Assembly (NCBI RefSeq): GCF_001189915.1
Contig: NZ_LFLS01000011.1
Span: forward strand, 1 to 64,000
DNA: 64,000 bases
Direction: 5' to 3'
Source of the DNA: Herbaspirillum autotrophicum
GTDB taxonomy: Bacteria > Pseudomonadota > Gammaproteobacteria > Burkholderiales > Burkholderiaceae_D
Shown: piece by piece, positions 51,165-59,912 of the stretch
How the letters are laid out: each line of letters starts with the position of its first letter
How positions within the stretch are numbered: position 1 is the first letter of the stretch
Made by a program: the position numbers and the translations under genes
Notes under the pieces: model-generated
Told to the model about the DNA's origin: nothing
What the model saw: only the letters and a program-made list of their open reading frames with translations
The model's database searches: none

Positions 51165-52664
51165 TTAACGGAACGCCGGCTCGCTGAAACTGCGCAATTT
51201 TCGGCTATGCAATTGCTCGATGCCGTTATTGCGCAACAGTTCCAACGCTCTGATACCGATCTGCAAATGCTGCGCCACACGCTGTTCATAGAAACGGTTG
51301 GCCATCCCCGGCAACTTGATTTCACCGTGCAGCGGCTTGTCGGAAACACACAGCAGCGTACCGTAAGGAACCCGGAAGCGGAAACCGTTCGCCGCCACCG
51401 TGGCACTTTCCATATCAAGCGCAATCGCCCGGCTCTGACTGAAACGCAATAATGGCATCCGATGATCTCGCAACTCCCAGTTGCGATCATCGACCGACGC
51501 TACCGTGCCGGTTCGCATGATGCGCTTGAGCTCATACCCTTCCAATTGGGTGATGCCGGCAACCGCATCCTGCAACGCCAGCTGCACTTCAGCCAGCGCC
51601 GGGATCGGCACCCACAGCGGCAAGTCATCATCAAGCACATGATCATCACGCACATAGGCGTGCGCCAATACATAGTCGCCCATGCGTTGTGAAGCCGACA
51701 GGCCGGCGCAATGTCCGAGCATGATCCAGCCATGCGGACGCAGGACCGCGATGTGGTCTGTGATGGTTTTCGCATTGGATGGACCGACGCCGATGTTGAC
51801 CAGCGTAATGCCGGAACCGTCAGCACGCTGCAAATGATAGGCCGGCATTTGCGGTTGCCGCACCGGCGCCGTACCGGTGGTGGTTGCCAGCGGCGGATCC
51901 TGCAGATTGGCATTGACGGTAGTGACATTGCCCGGCTCGACGAATGCGACGTACTGGCTGCGATAGGCGCGCTCGGCCGGATCGTCGGTGGCTTGCATCA
52001 ATGACCGTCCGAGACGCACGAACTCATCGACATAAAACGCATAATTGGTGAACAGCACGTAACGCTGAAACTGATGCGGTGCAGTGGCGGTGTAATGCCG
52101 CAAGCGATGCAGCGAATAATCAATCCGCGGTCCGGTAAACAATGCCAGCGGATGCACCCCATCCCGCCACGCGCCGTTTTCCACTTCGTAAGTACCGTTG
52201 ACGATGCGGTCATCCATCTCGGCCAGATCCGGCAAATCGAAGACATCCGGCAACAGCCGCAAATGTTCCGGATCAAGGTCACCTTCGACGTGGATGCCAT
52301 CGGCAAACGCAAAATGCACCGGAATCGGCAACTCGCTGACGCCGACCTCCAGCGGCACTTGATGATTTTGCAGCAGCAGCTTGAACTGGCTCAGCAAGTA
52401 TTGAGAAAACAATACCGGCTGGGTCAGGGTAGTCTGATACGTGCCGGGACCGGCGACAAAACCGAAAGACTGACGGGTATCGGTATGGGTCACCTTGTCG
52501 GTCGTGATGCGGACAAACGGATAACAGGCGCGTACCCGCTGCGGTATTTCCTGGCCTTGCGTGAACTGCTTGAACGCGGCTCTCAGAATGGCCGTATTGC
52601 TGGCGTAGATTTCAATGACACGGTCAAGTGCCGCTTGCGGATCGGTAAATTTTTCACTCAACAC
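51165..52664 (-). CDS. amn: AMP nucleosidase
   Basis: A 499-residue enzyme that splits AMP into adenine and ribose 5-phosphate. An N-terminal Amn-specific domain (about 1-200) is followed by a phosphorylase-like catalytic domain with SGITLVNIGVGPSNAKTITDH, GHCAGLSASQRMGDYVLAHAY and ALDMESATVAANGFRFRVPYG. The start is the GTG at 52664 with GGGAG upstream; a TTG follows in the next codon and is an alternative. A reading from 52823 would run through the A/T-rich intergenic part and is rejected. The ribose 5-phosphate released can return to prs. Confidence 0.92.
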   Translation of the reverse strand: MLSEKFTDPQAALDRVIEIYASNTAILRAAFKQFTQGQEIPQRVRACYPFVRITTDKVTHTDTRQSFGFVAGPGTYQTTLTQPVLFSQYLLSQFKLLLQNHQVPLEVGVSELPIPVHFAFADGIHVEGDLDPEHLRLLPDVFDLPDLAEMDDRIVNGTYEVENGAWRDGVHPLALFTGPRIDYSLHRLRHYTATAPHQFQRYVLFTNYAFYVDEFVRLGRSLMQATDDPAERAYRSQYVAFVEPGNVTTVNANLQDPPLATTTGTAPVRQPQMPAYHLQRADGSGITLVNIGVGPSNAKTITDHIAVLRPHGWIMLGHCAGLSASQRMGDYVLAHAYVRDDHVLDDDLPLWVPIPALAEVQLALQDAVAGITQLEGYELKRIMRTGTVASVDDRNWELRDHRMPLLRFSQSRAIALDMESATVAANGFRFRVPYGTLLCVSDKPLHGEIKLPGMANRFYEQRVAQHLQIGIRALELLRNNGIEQLHSRKLRSFSEPAFR

Positions 52665-53195
52665 AATTTCTCCCGTTGCTCTCAAATCAAGACAAATCGA
52701 CAATATTGAAAAGTTGCCATGATTCATTTTACTCACATAAGTGCCGGCATGAATGCAAATCACGCAACTGTATTTTCGCACGTCACTGACGACCGAAAAG
52801 AATGCAATGCCGACCTCGTTCAATCACTGATTTTCTCTCACCAAGCCACTGCTGTTTCGCATGAAAAACGGCCATCGGCAAACCGCCGGCTGCCAGGTAC
52901 AAGCGCACATGAGCAATCAATAAAATCTTGCCAGAAAGCAATCACAGCAAGGCTTCCGTTTCGGTGCAAACATGCAAGGGCGCGCACTTTAACGATACTT
53001 TTATGCACAACCAGCGAGCAAAAAAATTATCCGAAAACGCGGCGTAAAAAATACCTTCGTTTTAGTCCCCGGGGCTATTCAAGGAAGTGAAAATGGGTGC
53101 TATCTTGATCGCTCTCCGGCACCACACAAAAAGTGGCGTACGCGATACCAACTGTACAGCCGGATACATCGCCACCCATCTTGAAGAGGAAAGAT
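52665..53195. other. non-coding gap between amn and ansB
   Basis: About 530 bases with divergent genes at each end, so it should hold both promoters, but no pair of boxes stands out. ORFs here lack ribosome sites and similarity. Nothing else was recognised. Confidence 0.4.
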
Positions 53196-54263
53196 ATGTA
53201 CTCTAAAAAAATTGCCGGCCAGTTTCTGATCCTGGCATGCGTCGCAGTATTTTCGGCAGCGCAGGCGCAAAAATTACCTAATGTCACCATCCTCGCAACT
53301 GGCGGCACCATCGCCGGCACTGGCGCTTCAAGCACCACCACCGTTGGCTATACCGCGGCCAAAATTGGTGTCGATGCATTGATCGATGCCGTTCCTGAAC
53401 TGAAGAAAGTCGCGAACGTCAAGGGCGAACAAGTTTTCCAGATCGCCAGCGAAAACATGAACAATGACTATTGGCTCAAGCTCGGCAAGCGCGTCAATAC
53501 TTTGCTGGCGCAGAGCGATGTCGATGGCATCGTGATCACGCACGGCACCGATACGATTGAAGAAACCGCCTACTTCCTCAACCTGGTTGTCAAAAGCAAG
53601 AAGCCGGTGGTGATTGTCGGTGCGATGCGTCCGGCCACAGCCATCAGCGCCGACGGCCCGATCAATCTGTACAACGCGGTATTGCTGGCGGGCAGCCAGG
53701 AAGCCATCGGCAAAGGTGTACTGGTATCACTCAACGACCAGATCAACGGCGCCCGCGAAGTTACCAAGACCAATACCTCCACGCTGGATACCTTCAAGAC
53801 GCCAGAGCTTGGTTTCCTTGGTTACATCCAGGGCAGCAAGCCTTACTTCTACCGCCAGTCGACGCGTCGCAATACCGCTGACAGCGAATTCGACATCAGC
53901 AATCTGAATTCCCTGCCGGCAGTCGATATCGTCTATGGCTACGCCAACATGAACCCGATTGCATTCAACGCCTTCGTGGCGTCCGGTGACAAGGGCATCA
54001 TCCATGCCGGCGTCGGTGACGGCAGCCTGGCCAGCACCGTCGTGCCATCGATTGTCGAAGCGCGTCAAAAAGGCGTGATCGTGGTGCGCAGCAGCCGCGT
54101 CGGTCAAGGCATCGTGGCGCGTAACGGCGAAGCCGACGATGACAAACTGGACCTGGTGGTATCTGATACATTGAATGCGCAAAAGGCCCGCATCCTGCTG
54201 ATGCTGGCATTGACCAAGACCAATGACACCAAGGAAATCCAAAAGATTTTCTACCAGTATTGA
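53196..54263 (+). CDS. ansB: type II (periplasmic) L-asparaginase
   Basis: A 355-residue periplasmic amidohydrolase that converts asparagine to aspartate and ammonia. A signal peptide with AQA at its end (near residue 25) is followed by the first catalytic Thr in ILATGGTIAGTG, and the second Thr and Asp in GIVITHGTDTIEETAYF. The catalytic Lys is expected in KPVVIVGAMRPATAI-region helices. ATG at 53196 with GAGGAAAGAT upstream is preferred to the longer 53133 reading. Single gene, ended by a strong terminator. Confidence 0.95.
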   Translation: MYSKKIAGQFLILACVAVFSAAQAQKLPNVTILATGGTIAGTGASSTTTVGYTAAKIGVDALIDAVPELKKVANVKGEQVFQIASENMNNDYWLKLGKRVNTLLAQSDVDGIVITHGTDTIEETAYFLNLVVKSKKPVVIVGAMRPATAISADGPINLYNAVLLAGSQEAIGKGVLVSLNDQINGAREVTKTNTSTLDTFKTPELGFLGYIQGSKPYFYRQSTRRNTADSEFDISNLNSLPAVDIVYGYANMNPIAFNAFVASGDKGIIHAGVGDGSLASTVVPSIVEARQKGVIVVRSSRVGQGIVARNGEADDDKLDLVVSDTLNAQKARILLMLALTKTNDTKEIQKIFYQY

Positions 54264-54299
54264 TCTGATTCAAACTGATCCGGAGTCGCAATGAAAAAT

Positions 54300-54328
54300 G
54301 GCCCGCAGTTCACAACTGCGGGCCGTTT
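54300..54328 (+). terminator. terminator after ansB
   Basis: An 11-bp perfect stem (54300-54310 with 54314-54324), CAC loop, then GTTTG. It lies 36 bases after the stop and also separates ansB from the convergent GDT1 gene. Confidence 0.8.
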
Positions 54329-54369
54329 GTATTACAGAGGCAAGAGTCTCGACATCGGCGGCGTCCCGG

Positions 54370-54945
54370 TCAGAAGCCGATCGACTTGCCGGCGCCGAGC
54401 AAGGTCGCAATACCAATGATGGCAAAGATCAGGGCTGCAATCGCATGCACCACGCGTACCGGAATCCGTCCCGCAATACGGTCACCAAGCAAGACTGCCG
54501 GCACGTTGGCGATCATCATGCCCAGCGTGGTACCTGCCACCACCGCGAAGAACGCGTGATATTGAGCGGCCAGTGCCACCGTGGCCACTTGTGTCTTGTC
54601 GCCCATCTCAGCCAGGAAGAAGGCCACCACCGTCGTTCCGAATACACCGAAGCGCACGAACTTGGCTTCCTCTTCGTCGAACTTGTCTGGAATCAGCGTC
54701 CAGATTGCCATTGCGATAAATGATACGCCAAGCACCCAGCGCATGATTTCAGGCGACGCGAGCGAGGTGATCCAGGCACCGAGAGCGCCGGCAAATGCAT
54801 GATTGGCGATGGTCGATACCAGAATGCCCAGAATGATGGGAATCGGTTTGCGGAATTTTGCAGCGAGAATGAAGGCGAGCAGTTGTGTCTTGTCGCCGAT
54901 TTCGGCCAGGGCAACTACGCCGGTAGAAACGAGAAATGCATCCAA
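54370..54945 (-). CDS. GDT1/UPF0016-family cation (Mn2+) exporter
   Basis: A 191-residue inner-membrane protein of the TMEM165/GDT1 family with six helices in two inverted halves. Each half carries the conserved acidic motif: VALAEIGDKTQLLAFI and FFLAEMGDKTQVATVA. Bacterial relatives export manganese (MneA-type). The start is TTG at 54945, with GGAG at good spacing; the in-frame ORF to 55071 runs back through the riboswitch and is not coding. Control by the manganese riboswitch upstream strongly supports Mn2+ as the substrate. Confidence 0.92.
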   Translation of the reverse strand: MDAFLVSTGVVALAEIGDKTQLLAFILAAKFRKPIPIILGILVSTIANHAFAGALGAWITSLASPEIMRWVLGVSFIAMAIWTLIPDKFDEEEAKFVRFGVFGTTVVAFFLAEMGDKTQVATVALAAQYHAFFAVVAGTTLGMMIANVPAVLLGDRIAGRIPVRVVHAIAALIFAIIGIATLLGAGKSIGF

Positions 54946-54966
54946 TTGGGGTCTCCATGGCCGGAC

Positions 54967-55019
54967 AAAAAAACGATGACCACACCTCTCCCCGGCCAAA
55001 TCCGAAGGCAGTATGGTCA
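54967..55019 (-). terminator. riboswitch-controlled terminator
   Basis: On the minus strand TGACCA (55019-55014) pairs with TGGTCA (54982-54977), followed within 3 bases by seven T (54973-54967). The same TGACC is also the 3' strand of riboswitch helix P1, so the two folds exclude each other. Metal binding should favour P1 and read-through. Confidence 0.75.
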
Positions 55020-55126
55020 AAGGTCTTGTCAAGCACAGGAACCGCTTGCACCATGGTCGTTTTTTGACCAAGTATGTTGATGCAAGCCCCTCCTCAGGGC
55101 GGAAGGCGACTACTCCCCAATGACCC
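55014..55126 (-). promoter_or_regulatory. yybP-ykoY manganese riboswitch aptamer
   Basis: Read on the minus strand, the 5' part has the conserved GGGGAGTAG (55118-55110) after P1 strand GGTCA. The middle has CAACATACTTG (55079-55069), and the 3' part has ACAAGACCTTTGACC closing P1. These are the core conserved elements of the yybP-ykoY class, which binds Mn2+ and usually activates exporter genes. It lies directly before the GDT1/UPF0016 gene. Confidence 0.92.
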
Positions 55127-55130
55127 GCGC

Positions 55131-55159
55131 ATTCTACTCAATTTATTTTTAACCGTCCA
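55131..55159 (-). promoter_or_regulatory. promoter of the riboswitch transcript
   Basis: On the minus strand TGGACG (55159-55154) and TAGAAT (55136-55131) have a 17-base spacer. Transcription would start within a few bases of the aptamer's 5' end. Confidence 0.65.
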
Positions 55160-55436
55160 TCAAAAAGCATCCCGCCAGGCAATCGCGGAACCATCTCCGG
55201 CACATCGTACTCAGTACCTGCAGAGCAAGTGCAAGCCGCTGTTCCCTGCGCTTGCGATTGCAGACAACATGTTATCTTTCTGTACTGCAAGCACATGGTT
55301 CAACGTGACATTGACAGACCGACATCATCCGGATGCCAATGACAATTGCCAATATCATCCAGTGCCAGCGACCTTTTTTCGCGTCGTTTAATGCCCGCCC
55401 ATTTCGACAACACACCATTCCCGACATCGCCTGCCC
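55160..55436. other. non-coding gap before opgD
   Basis: About 275 bases between the riboswitch promoter and opgD. Expected to hold the opgD promoter, but no convincing boxes were recognised, and there is no ribosome site of note before its ATG. Confidence 0.4.
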
Positions 55437-57050
55437 ATGATCAATCGCCGTGACTTTCTGACTTCTGCCACCGCCGCTGCCGCCCTTTCTGCACTCGGCA
55501 TCCCCCCCGCCGCCATTGCCGCTGACCGCATCAAACTTGGCAACGCCCGCGATTTTTCATTTGATGACTTGATCGCCCGCGCCCGTACGCTGGCGCAAAC
55601 TGCGTATAAAGCGCAAGCGGCAGCGCCGCGCGAGATACTGGAAAAAATCGATTACGAAGCGCACGGCAAGATCAAATTCGATACCGGCCATGCCTTGTTT
55701 GCCAACGGCCCGGGACAATTCGCGGTGACCTTCTTTCACCTCGGGCGCTTCTTCCAGTCACCGGTTCACATGCATGTTGTGACAGGGAACGGCGCTGCTG
55801 CCAAAGCGCGCGAAATCGTCTACGACGAAAGCTACTTCGACATGCCCGCCGATAGTCCCGCGCGCCAGTTGCCGAAAGGCAGCGGCTTCGCCGGCTTCCG
55901 TTTTCAGGAAAGCCGGAGCGGCGATCAAAGCAAACTGGACTGGCGCAAAAACGATTGGGTGGCGTTTCTCGGCGCCTCCTATTTCCGCGCCATCGGTGAT
56001 CTGTATCAATATGGTTTGTCGGCGCGCGGCATCGCCATTGATGTCGCACAAGCCGGCAAGGCAGAAGAATTTCCCAACTTCACGCACTTCTATTTCGAAA
56101 CCCCGGCCGAGGGCAGCAATACCGTCACCCTTTATGCGTTGCTCGACGGCCCCAGCATTGCCGGTGCCTACAAGTTCGTGATGACACGCAGCACCGGCGT
56201 CATCATGGATATCGACACCGCCTTGTTCCTGCGGCGCGACATCGCCCGTTTCGGAATTGCGCCGCTGACTTCCATGTACTGGTTTTCGGAAACGGTCAAA
56301 GGCACCGGTGCCGACTGGCGTCCCGAGGTGCATGACTCGGATGGACTAGCGATCTGGAATGGCGCCGGCGAACATCTCTGGCGGCCGCTCAACAATCCGC
56401 CGCGCACCACGGCATCGGCGTTCGGCGACAACAATCCGCGCGGCTTCGGCCTGTTGCAGCGTGACCGCAACTTCGACCACTATCAGGATGGCGTGCGCTA
56501 TGAAGACCGCCCGAGTCTGTGGGTCGAGCCGCAGCAAGGATGGGGCGAAGGTGCGGTGCAACTGATCGAAATTCCCACCGACGATGAAATTCACGACAAC
56601 GTGGTGGCAATGTGGGTACCGCATGCACCGGCGGTTGCCGGCAACAGCTACCGCCTGAGTTACCGGTTGCACTGGCTGCACGACGAGCCGTTCCCGACAC
56701 CATTGGCGCGCTGCGTCGCGACGCGGCTCGGCAACGGCGGCCAGCCGGGGCAGGCACGTCCGCAAAATGTGCGCAAATTCATGGTCGAATTCAAGGGCGC
56801 CCCGCTCGAACAACTTCCCTTTGGCGTCAAGCCGGAAGCGGTATTGTCGGCATCGCGCGGCAGCTTCTCTTATGTATTTACCGAAGCCGTTCCGAATGGC
56901 GTTGCCGGACACTGGCGCGCGCAATTCGATCTGACTGTCGACGGTGATGCACCAACAGAGATCCGGCTCTATCTGCGTCTCAAAGACAAGACCTTGTCGG
57001 AAACCTGGCTCTACCAGTACTTCCCGTTCAAGACCGGCAAACCCTATTGA
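55437..57050 (+). CDS. opgD: periplasmic glucan biosynthesis protein OpgD (MdoD)
   Basis: A 537-residue periplasmic protein that trims or shapes osmoregulated periplasmic glucan backbones. The N-terminus is a twin-arginine signal (NRRDFLTSA, ending near AIAAD), which separates OpgD from Sec-exported OpgG. The MdoG/OpgD domain fills the rest, with GQFAVTFFHLGRFFQ, SSYFRAIG-like GASYFRAIGDLYQYGLSARG and LTSMYWFSETVKG. No opgH or opgG is adjacent, so the glucan synthase must be elsewhere. Confidence 0.92.
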   Translation: MINRRDFLTSATAAAALSALGIPPAAIAADRIKLGNARDFSFDDLIARARTLAQTAYKAQAAAPREILEKIDYEAHGKIKFDTGHALFANGPGQFAVTFFHLGRFFQSPVHMHVVTGNGAAAKAREIVYDESYFDMPADSPARQLPKGSGFAGFRFQESRSGDQSKLDWRKNDWVAFLGASYFRAIGDLYQYGLSARGIAIDVAQAGKAEEFPNFTHFYFETPAEGSNTVTLYALLDGPSIAGAYKFVMTRSTGVIMDIDTALFLRRDIARFGIAPLTSMYWFSETVKGTGADWRPEVHDSDGLAIWNGAGEHLWRPLNNPPRTTASAFGDNNPRGFGLLQRDRNFDHYQDGVRYEDRPSLWVEPQQGWGEGAVQLIEIPTDDEIHDNVVAMWVPHAPAVAGNSYRLSYRLHWLHDEPFPTPLARCVATRLGNGGQPGQARPQNVRKFMVEFKGAPLEQLPFGVKPEAVLSASRGSFSYVFTEAVPNGVAGHWRAQFDLTVDGDAPTEIRLYLRLKDKTLSETWLYQYFPFKTGKPY

Positions 57051-57062
57051 TTTTGCGAACGT

Positions 57063-58352
57063 TCAGGAATGATTGCCGGCGCCCGTCTGCGGTGCCGGCA
57101 GCGTCCTCGTCCGCTTGCCGGCACGCGCGACAAAATCTGCCAGCAAAGAGGCCAGGCAAAATGCCGCGATGACCGCACACACGCCATGCCAGCCACCATG
57201 CGCCCAGGCCGCACCGGCAGCCACCGAGCCCAACGCTCCACCGATAAAAAAGATCGCCACAAACAAACCATTGATGCGACCGCGCGCAGCCGGATTCAAC
57301 AAGTTGATGGCGTGCCGGCCCAGGGTCTGGTCAGCAGTCACACCGGCATCCAGCGCAATCGCCGCCAGTGCCAGCAAACCAATCCCCAATGCACCGCCGA
57401 CGTTTGATCCGGCATACTGTGCCAGCAGACAAGCCAGCAACATCAGGCCATGCGCAGCGACGGTCAGCGGCCGGGTCCAGCCGCGATCGGCACACCGGCC
57501 AGCCAGCGGCGCCACGACGGCACCAGCCGCACCGGCCAGCGCAAACAGGGCAATCGATTTCTGGCTCAAATCAAACGGCGCTTGCGCCAGCCGCAAACCA
57601 ATCGACGTCCAGAACGCGCTGAACGCGCCCAAACCCAATGCCGCCGTCAATGCACGCTGACGCAGCACTGGCTCATCGCGCAGCAAATGCCACAAGGATT
57701 TCAGCAGGCCACTATAGGAATGCGCGTCGCGCTTGTTACCCGTCTGTGGATAACGCTGCGGCAACACCCGCGCCAGCAGCAACGCCAATAATCCAATCGC
57801 CACACCGAGTGCGGCGTACATGCTGCGCCAGCCGGCGAAATCCGTAATCAGGCTGGCCAGCGGACGTGCCAGCAAGATACCCACCATCAACCCCGACATG
57901 ACATTGCCAATGGTGCGTCCGCGATGTGCTTCGCTGGACATCATGGCGGCCATCGGCACCAGCATCTGGATCGCGCTGGAAGTGGCGCCGGCCAGGAAGA
58001 TTGCACTCAGGAACAATACTTTATCGGTAGCAAACATGGCACCCAACAAAAACAGGGCGCAACATCCGAGTATCCCCACAATCAAGCGCCGGTTCTCCAG
58101 CAGATCAACCAGCGGCACCAGCAACACCAGTCCGACGGCATAGCCCAATTGCGGCAGCATGGCGATGACGCCGGACCACGCCGGCGGCAAATCCAGCGCC
58201 TCCTGAATCACGCCGATCACCGGCTGCGGCGCCACCAGGTTCATGATGATGACGCCAACCGCGACTGCGAACAGCAGCGTCAAGGCAGTGGTCAGTGGCG
58301 GTACGGTGACAACGGGAGCAATTCCCGATGACTGCGGGCAAGTCTGGTTCAT
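57063..58352 (-). CDS. MFS transporter
   Basis: A 429-residue inner-membrane protein with about 12 helices, of the sugar-efflux/drug-resistance type. It has PLVDLLENRRLIVGI (motif A-like) after helix 2 and AMMSSEAHRGRTIGNVMSGLMVGILLARP split here only for description. The ATG at 58352 is used; a GTG four codons upstream lacks a ribosome site. It is divergent from a LysR gene with a dyad between them, so the LysR protein probably controls it. The substrate is unknown. Confidence 0.88.
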   Translation of the reverse strand: MNQTCPQSSGIAPVVTVPPLTTALTLLFAVAVGVIIMNLVAPQPVIGVIQEALDLPPAWSGVIAMLPQLGYAVGLVLLVPLVDLLENRRLIVGILGCCALFLLGAMFATDKVLFLSAIFLAGATSSAIQMLVPMAAMMSSEAHRGRTIGNVMSGLMVGILLARPLASLITDFAGWRSMYAALGVAIGLLALLLARVLPQRYPQTGNKRDAHSYSGLLKSLWHLLRDEPVLRQRALTAALGLGAFSAFWTSIGLRLAQAPFDLSQKSIALFALAGAAGAVVAPLAGRCADRGWTRPLTVAAHGLMLLACLLAQYAGSNVGGALGIGLLALAAIALDAGVTADQTLGRHAINLLNPAARGRINGLFVAIFFIGGALGSVAAGAAWAHGGWHGVCAVIAAFCLASLLADFVARAGKRTRTLPAPQTGAGNHS

Positions 58353-58388
58353 GTTGTTCTTCACGGAATATCAATGCCTTGCAGTGTA

Positions 58389-58407
58389 TGCACATTCACA
58401 ATATGCA
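58389..58407. promoter_or_regulatory. candidate LysR operator
   Basis: TGCACATT-cac-AATATGCA, an imperfect 8-bp dyad (7 of 8 pairs), lies between the divergent MFS and LysR starts. A related CACATTATGCA follows at 58429. Confidence 0.4.
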
Positions 58408-58455
58408 ACAATTGAATTATTATCATACACATTATGCAAATATATTTAGACAACC

Positions 58456-59349
58456 ATGAATACCCATGACATCCAGGCGTTTGTCGCCGTCGTTGAAACC
58501 GGCTCCATCAGCGGCGCTGCGACGCGCCTGCATTTGACGCAACCGGGAATCAGCCGGCGCATTCAAAGCCTGGAAGCCACTCTCGGCGTGACGCTGCTGG
58601 ATCGTCTGTCGAAGCCGTTGAAGCCGACCGTCGAGGGACGCGATGTCTACGCGCTCGGTCAGCGGGTCTTGCGCTCGGTGGATGAACTGGTCCGCAGCAC
58701 CGATGAAAAAAGGGAGTTTACCGGCTCGTTGCGGCTGGGCGTGCCATCGATATTGTCGGAACTGGTGCTGTCTGAACCCATCAACAATCTGTTGGCCGCC
58801 TATCCGCGGCTGGGCCTGAAAGTCAGCTCGGCGTGGTCGCCGGTGTTGCTGACGCAGGTGCAAGAGAATGTCGTCGATGCCGCCGTGGTGATCATGCAAG
58901 ATGATGCCCAACCGGGCGAACGGCTGGCCGGGCACAAGCTGGCCCAGCAAGCGTTGCTGGTGGTGGCATCCGAACAGCTGGACATTCCCGATCACGATAT
59001 CGGTCTGGATGCCTTGTCGCGCCATCCGTGGATCCTGAATCAGGATGGCTGTGCCATGCGCGGTGCGCTGCGCCGCAAATTTACTGACGCTGATTTACCG
59101 CTGGAGATTGCAGTGGAAGCATTCGGCGCCGAACTGCAAATGTCACTGGTCAGCCGCGGCCTCGGACTTGGCATCGTGACGGCCGGGGCATTTTCCCGCA
59201 GTGCATTCCGACGCCAGTTGAAAGTGGTCTCGGTGCCCGCCCTGCACGCCAGCTCAGCCTTGTGGCTGGTGCATGACTTGCAGCCGGGACGCTTGATCGG
59301 CCCGCTCGACAACCTGAAAAAATCGCTGGCCAGTATCAGCACGTATTAG
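58456..59349 (+). CDS. LysR-family transcriptional regulator
   Basis: A 297-residue regulator with N-terminal helix-turn-helix MNTHDIQAFVAVVETGSISG and LHLTQPGISRRIQSLEATLG, then the effector domain from about residue 90. It is divergent from the MFS gene, the standard pairing of a regulator with its exporter. Convergent with pgaD. No effector can be read from sequence. Confidence 0.92.
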   Translation: MNTHDIQAFVAVVETGSISGAATRLHLTQPGISRRIQSLEATLGVTLLDRLSKPLKPTVEGRDVYALGQRVLRSVDELVRSTDEKREFTGSLRLGVPSILSELVLSEPINNLLAAYPRLGLKVSSAWSPVLLTQVQENVVDAAVVIMQDDAQPGERLAGHKLAQQALLVVASEQLDIPDHDIGLDALSRHPWILNQDGCAMRGALRRKFTDADLPLEIAVEAFGAELQMSLVSRGLGLGIVTAGAFSRSAFRRQLKVVSVPALHASSALWLVHDLQPGRLIGPLDNLKKSLASISTY

Positions 59350-59375
59350 CAGCACGCGATCAGAAACGCGCCTTC

Positions 59376-59912
59376 TCAGATACGAATCGCCGCTGAACGG
59401 AAGTGTCCGTGTTCATCGTGATAGGCCACCAGGCTGCGGTCGTTTTGCCAGGTGGACAATAGCTGACGATCAAGTTCTGCGTATGCCGCGATCTCCATGA
59501 TGCTGTCCGGATCGGGAACCGTCGCCAGCAAATTCTTGCGGATGCTGACGATGTAATCCGGATCTTCGTCAGGCTGCGCCGGCGGCGTGTCGCGGCTATC
59601 GAAAATCAGTTGTGCACCCAGCAGCGCCAGCAGAATCAGAAACAAACCCAGGCCGACCTGACACACCACAACCAACAGGGAGACATGAATCGTCTCCAGC
59701 TTCAGGAAGCATCGATGAGCATACCCGCCCAGTACGGCCCAGGTCAGCAATACCAACAGCGGCCTGAGCAGACGAAACCAGAGCAGCTTCAATACCGCAG
59801 CGTTTCTCTTGCCGGCGCGCGCCGATATGTCGAAAGGCTGATAACTGATATCGATAATGTAAGCCGCCATCACCTGATCGGCTGATTGTCGTGCATTTGT
59901 CGTATTAGTCAT
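59376..59912 (-). CDS. pgaD: PgaD, poly-N-acetylglucosamine synthase auxiliary subunit
   Basis: A 178-residue inner-membrane protein with two central helices (about residues 48-70 and 78-102) and a cytosolic C-terminal tail. It helps the glycosyltransferase PgaC and, in E. coli, forms the c-di-GMP-binding interface with it. Sequence in this family is weakly conserved; the call relies on size, helices and position. Its start overlaps the pgaC stop by 8 bases. Confidence 0.85.
   Translation of the reverse strand: MTNTTNARQSADQVMAAYIIDISYQPFDISARAGKRNAAVLKLLWFRLLRPLLVLLTWAVLGGYAHRCFLKLETIHVSLLVVVCQVGLGLFLILLALLGAQLIFDSRDTPPAQPDEDPDYIVSIRKNLLATVPDPDSIMEIAAYAELDRQLLSTWQNDRSLVAYHDEHGHFRSAAIRI

Noticed and set aside
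52719-53090. 123-codon plus-strand ORF between amn and ansB
   Set aside because: No ribosome site and no recognisable domain; it lies in a gap expected to hold two divergent promoters.
55074-55391. 105-codon plus-strand ORF before opgD
   Set aside because: It starts inside the antisense of the manganese riboswitch and has no ribosome site.
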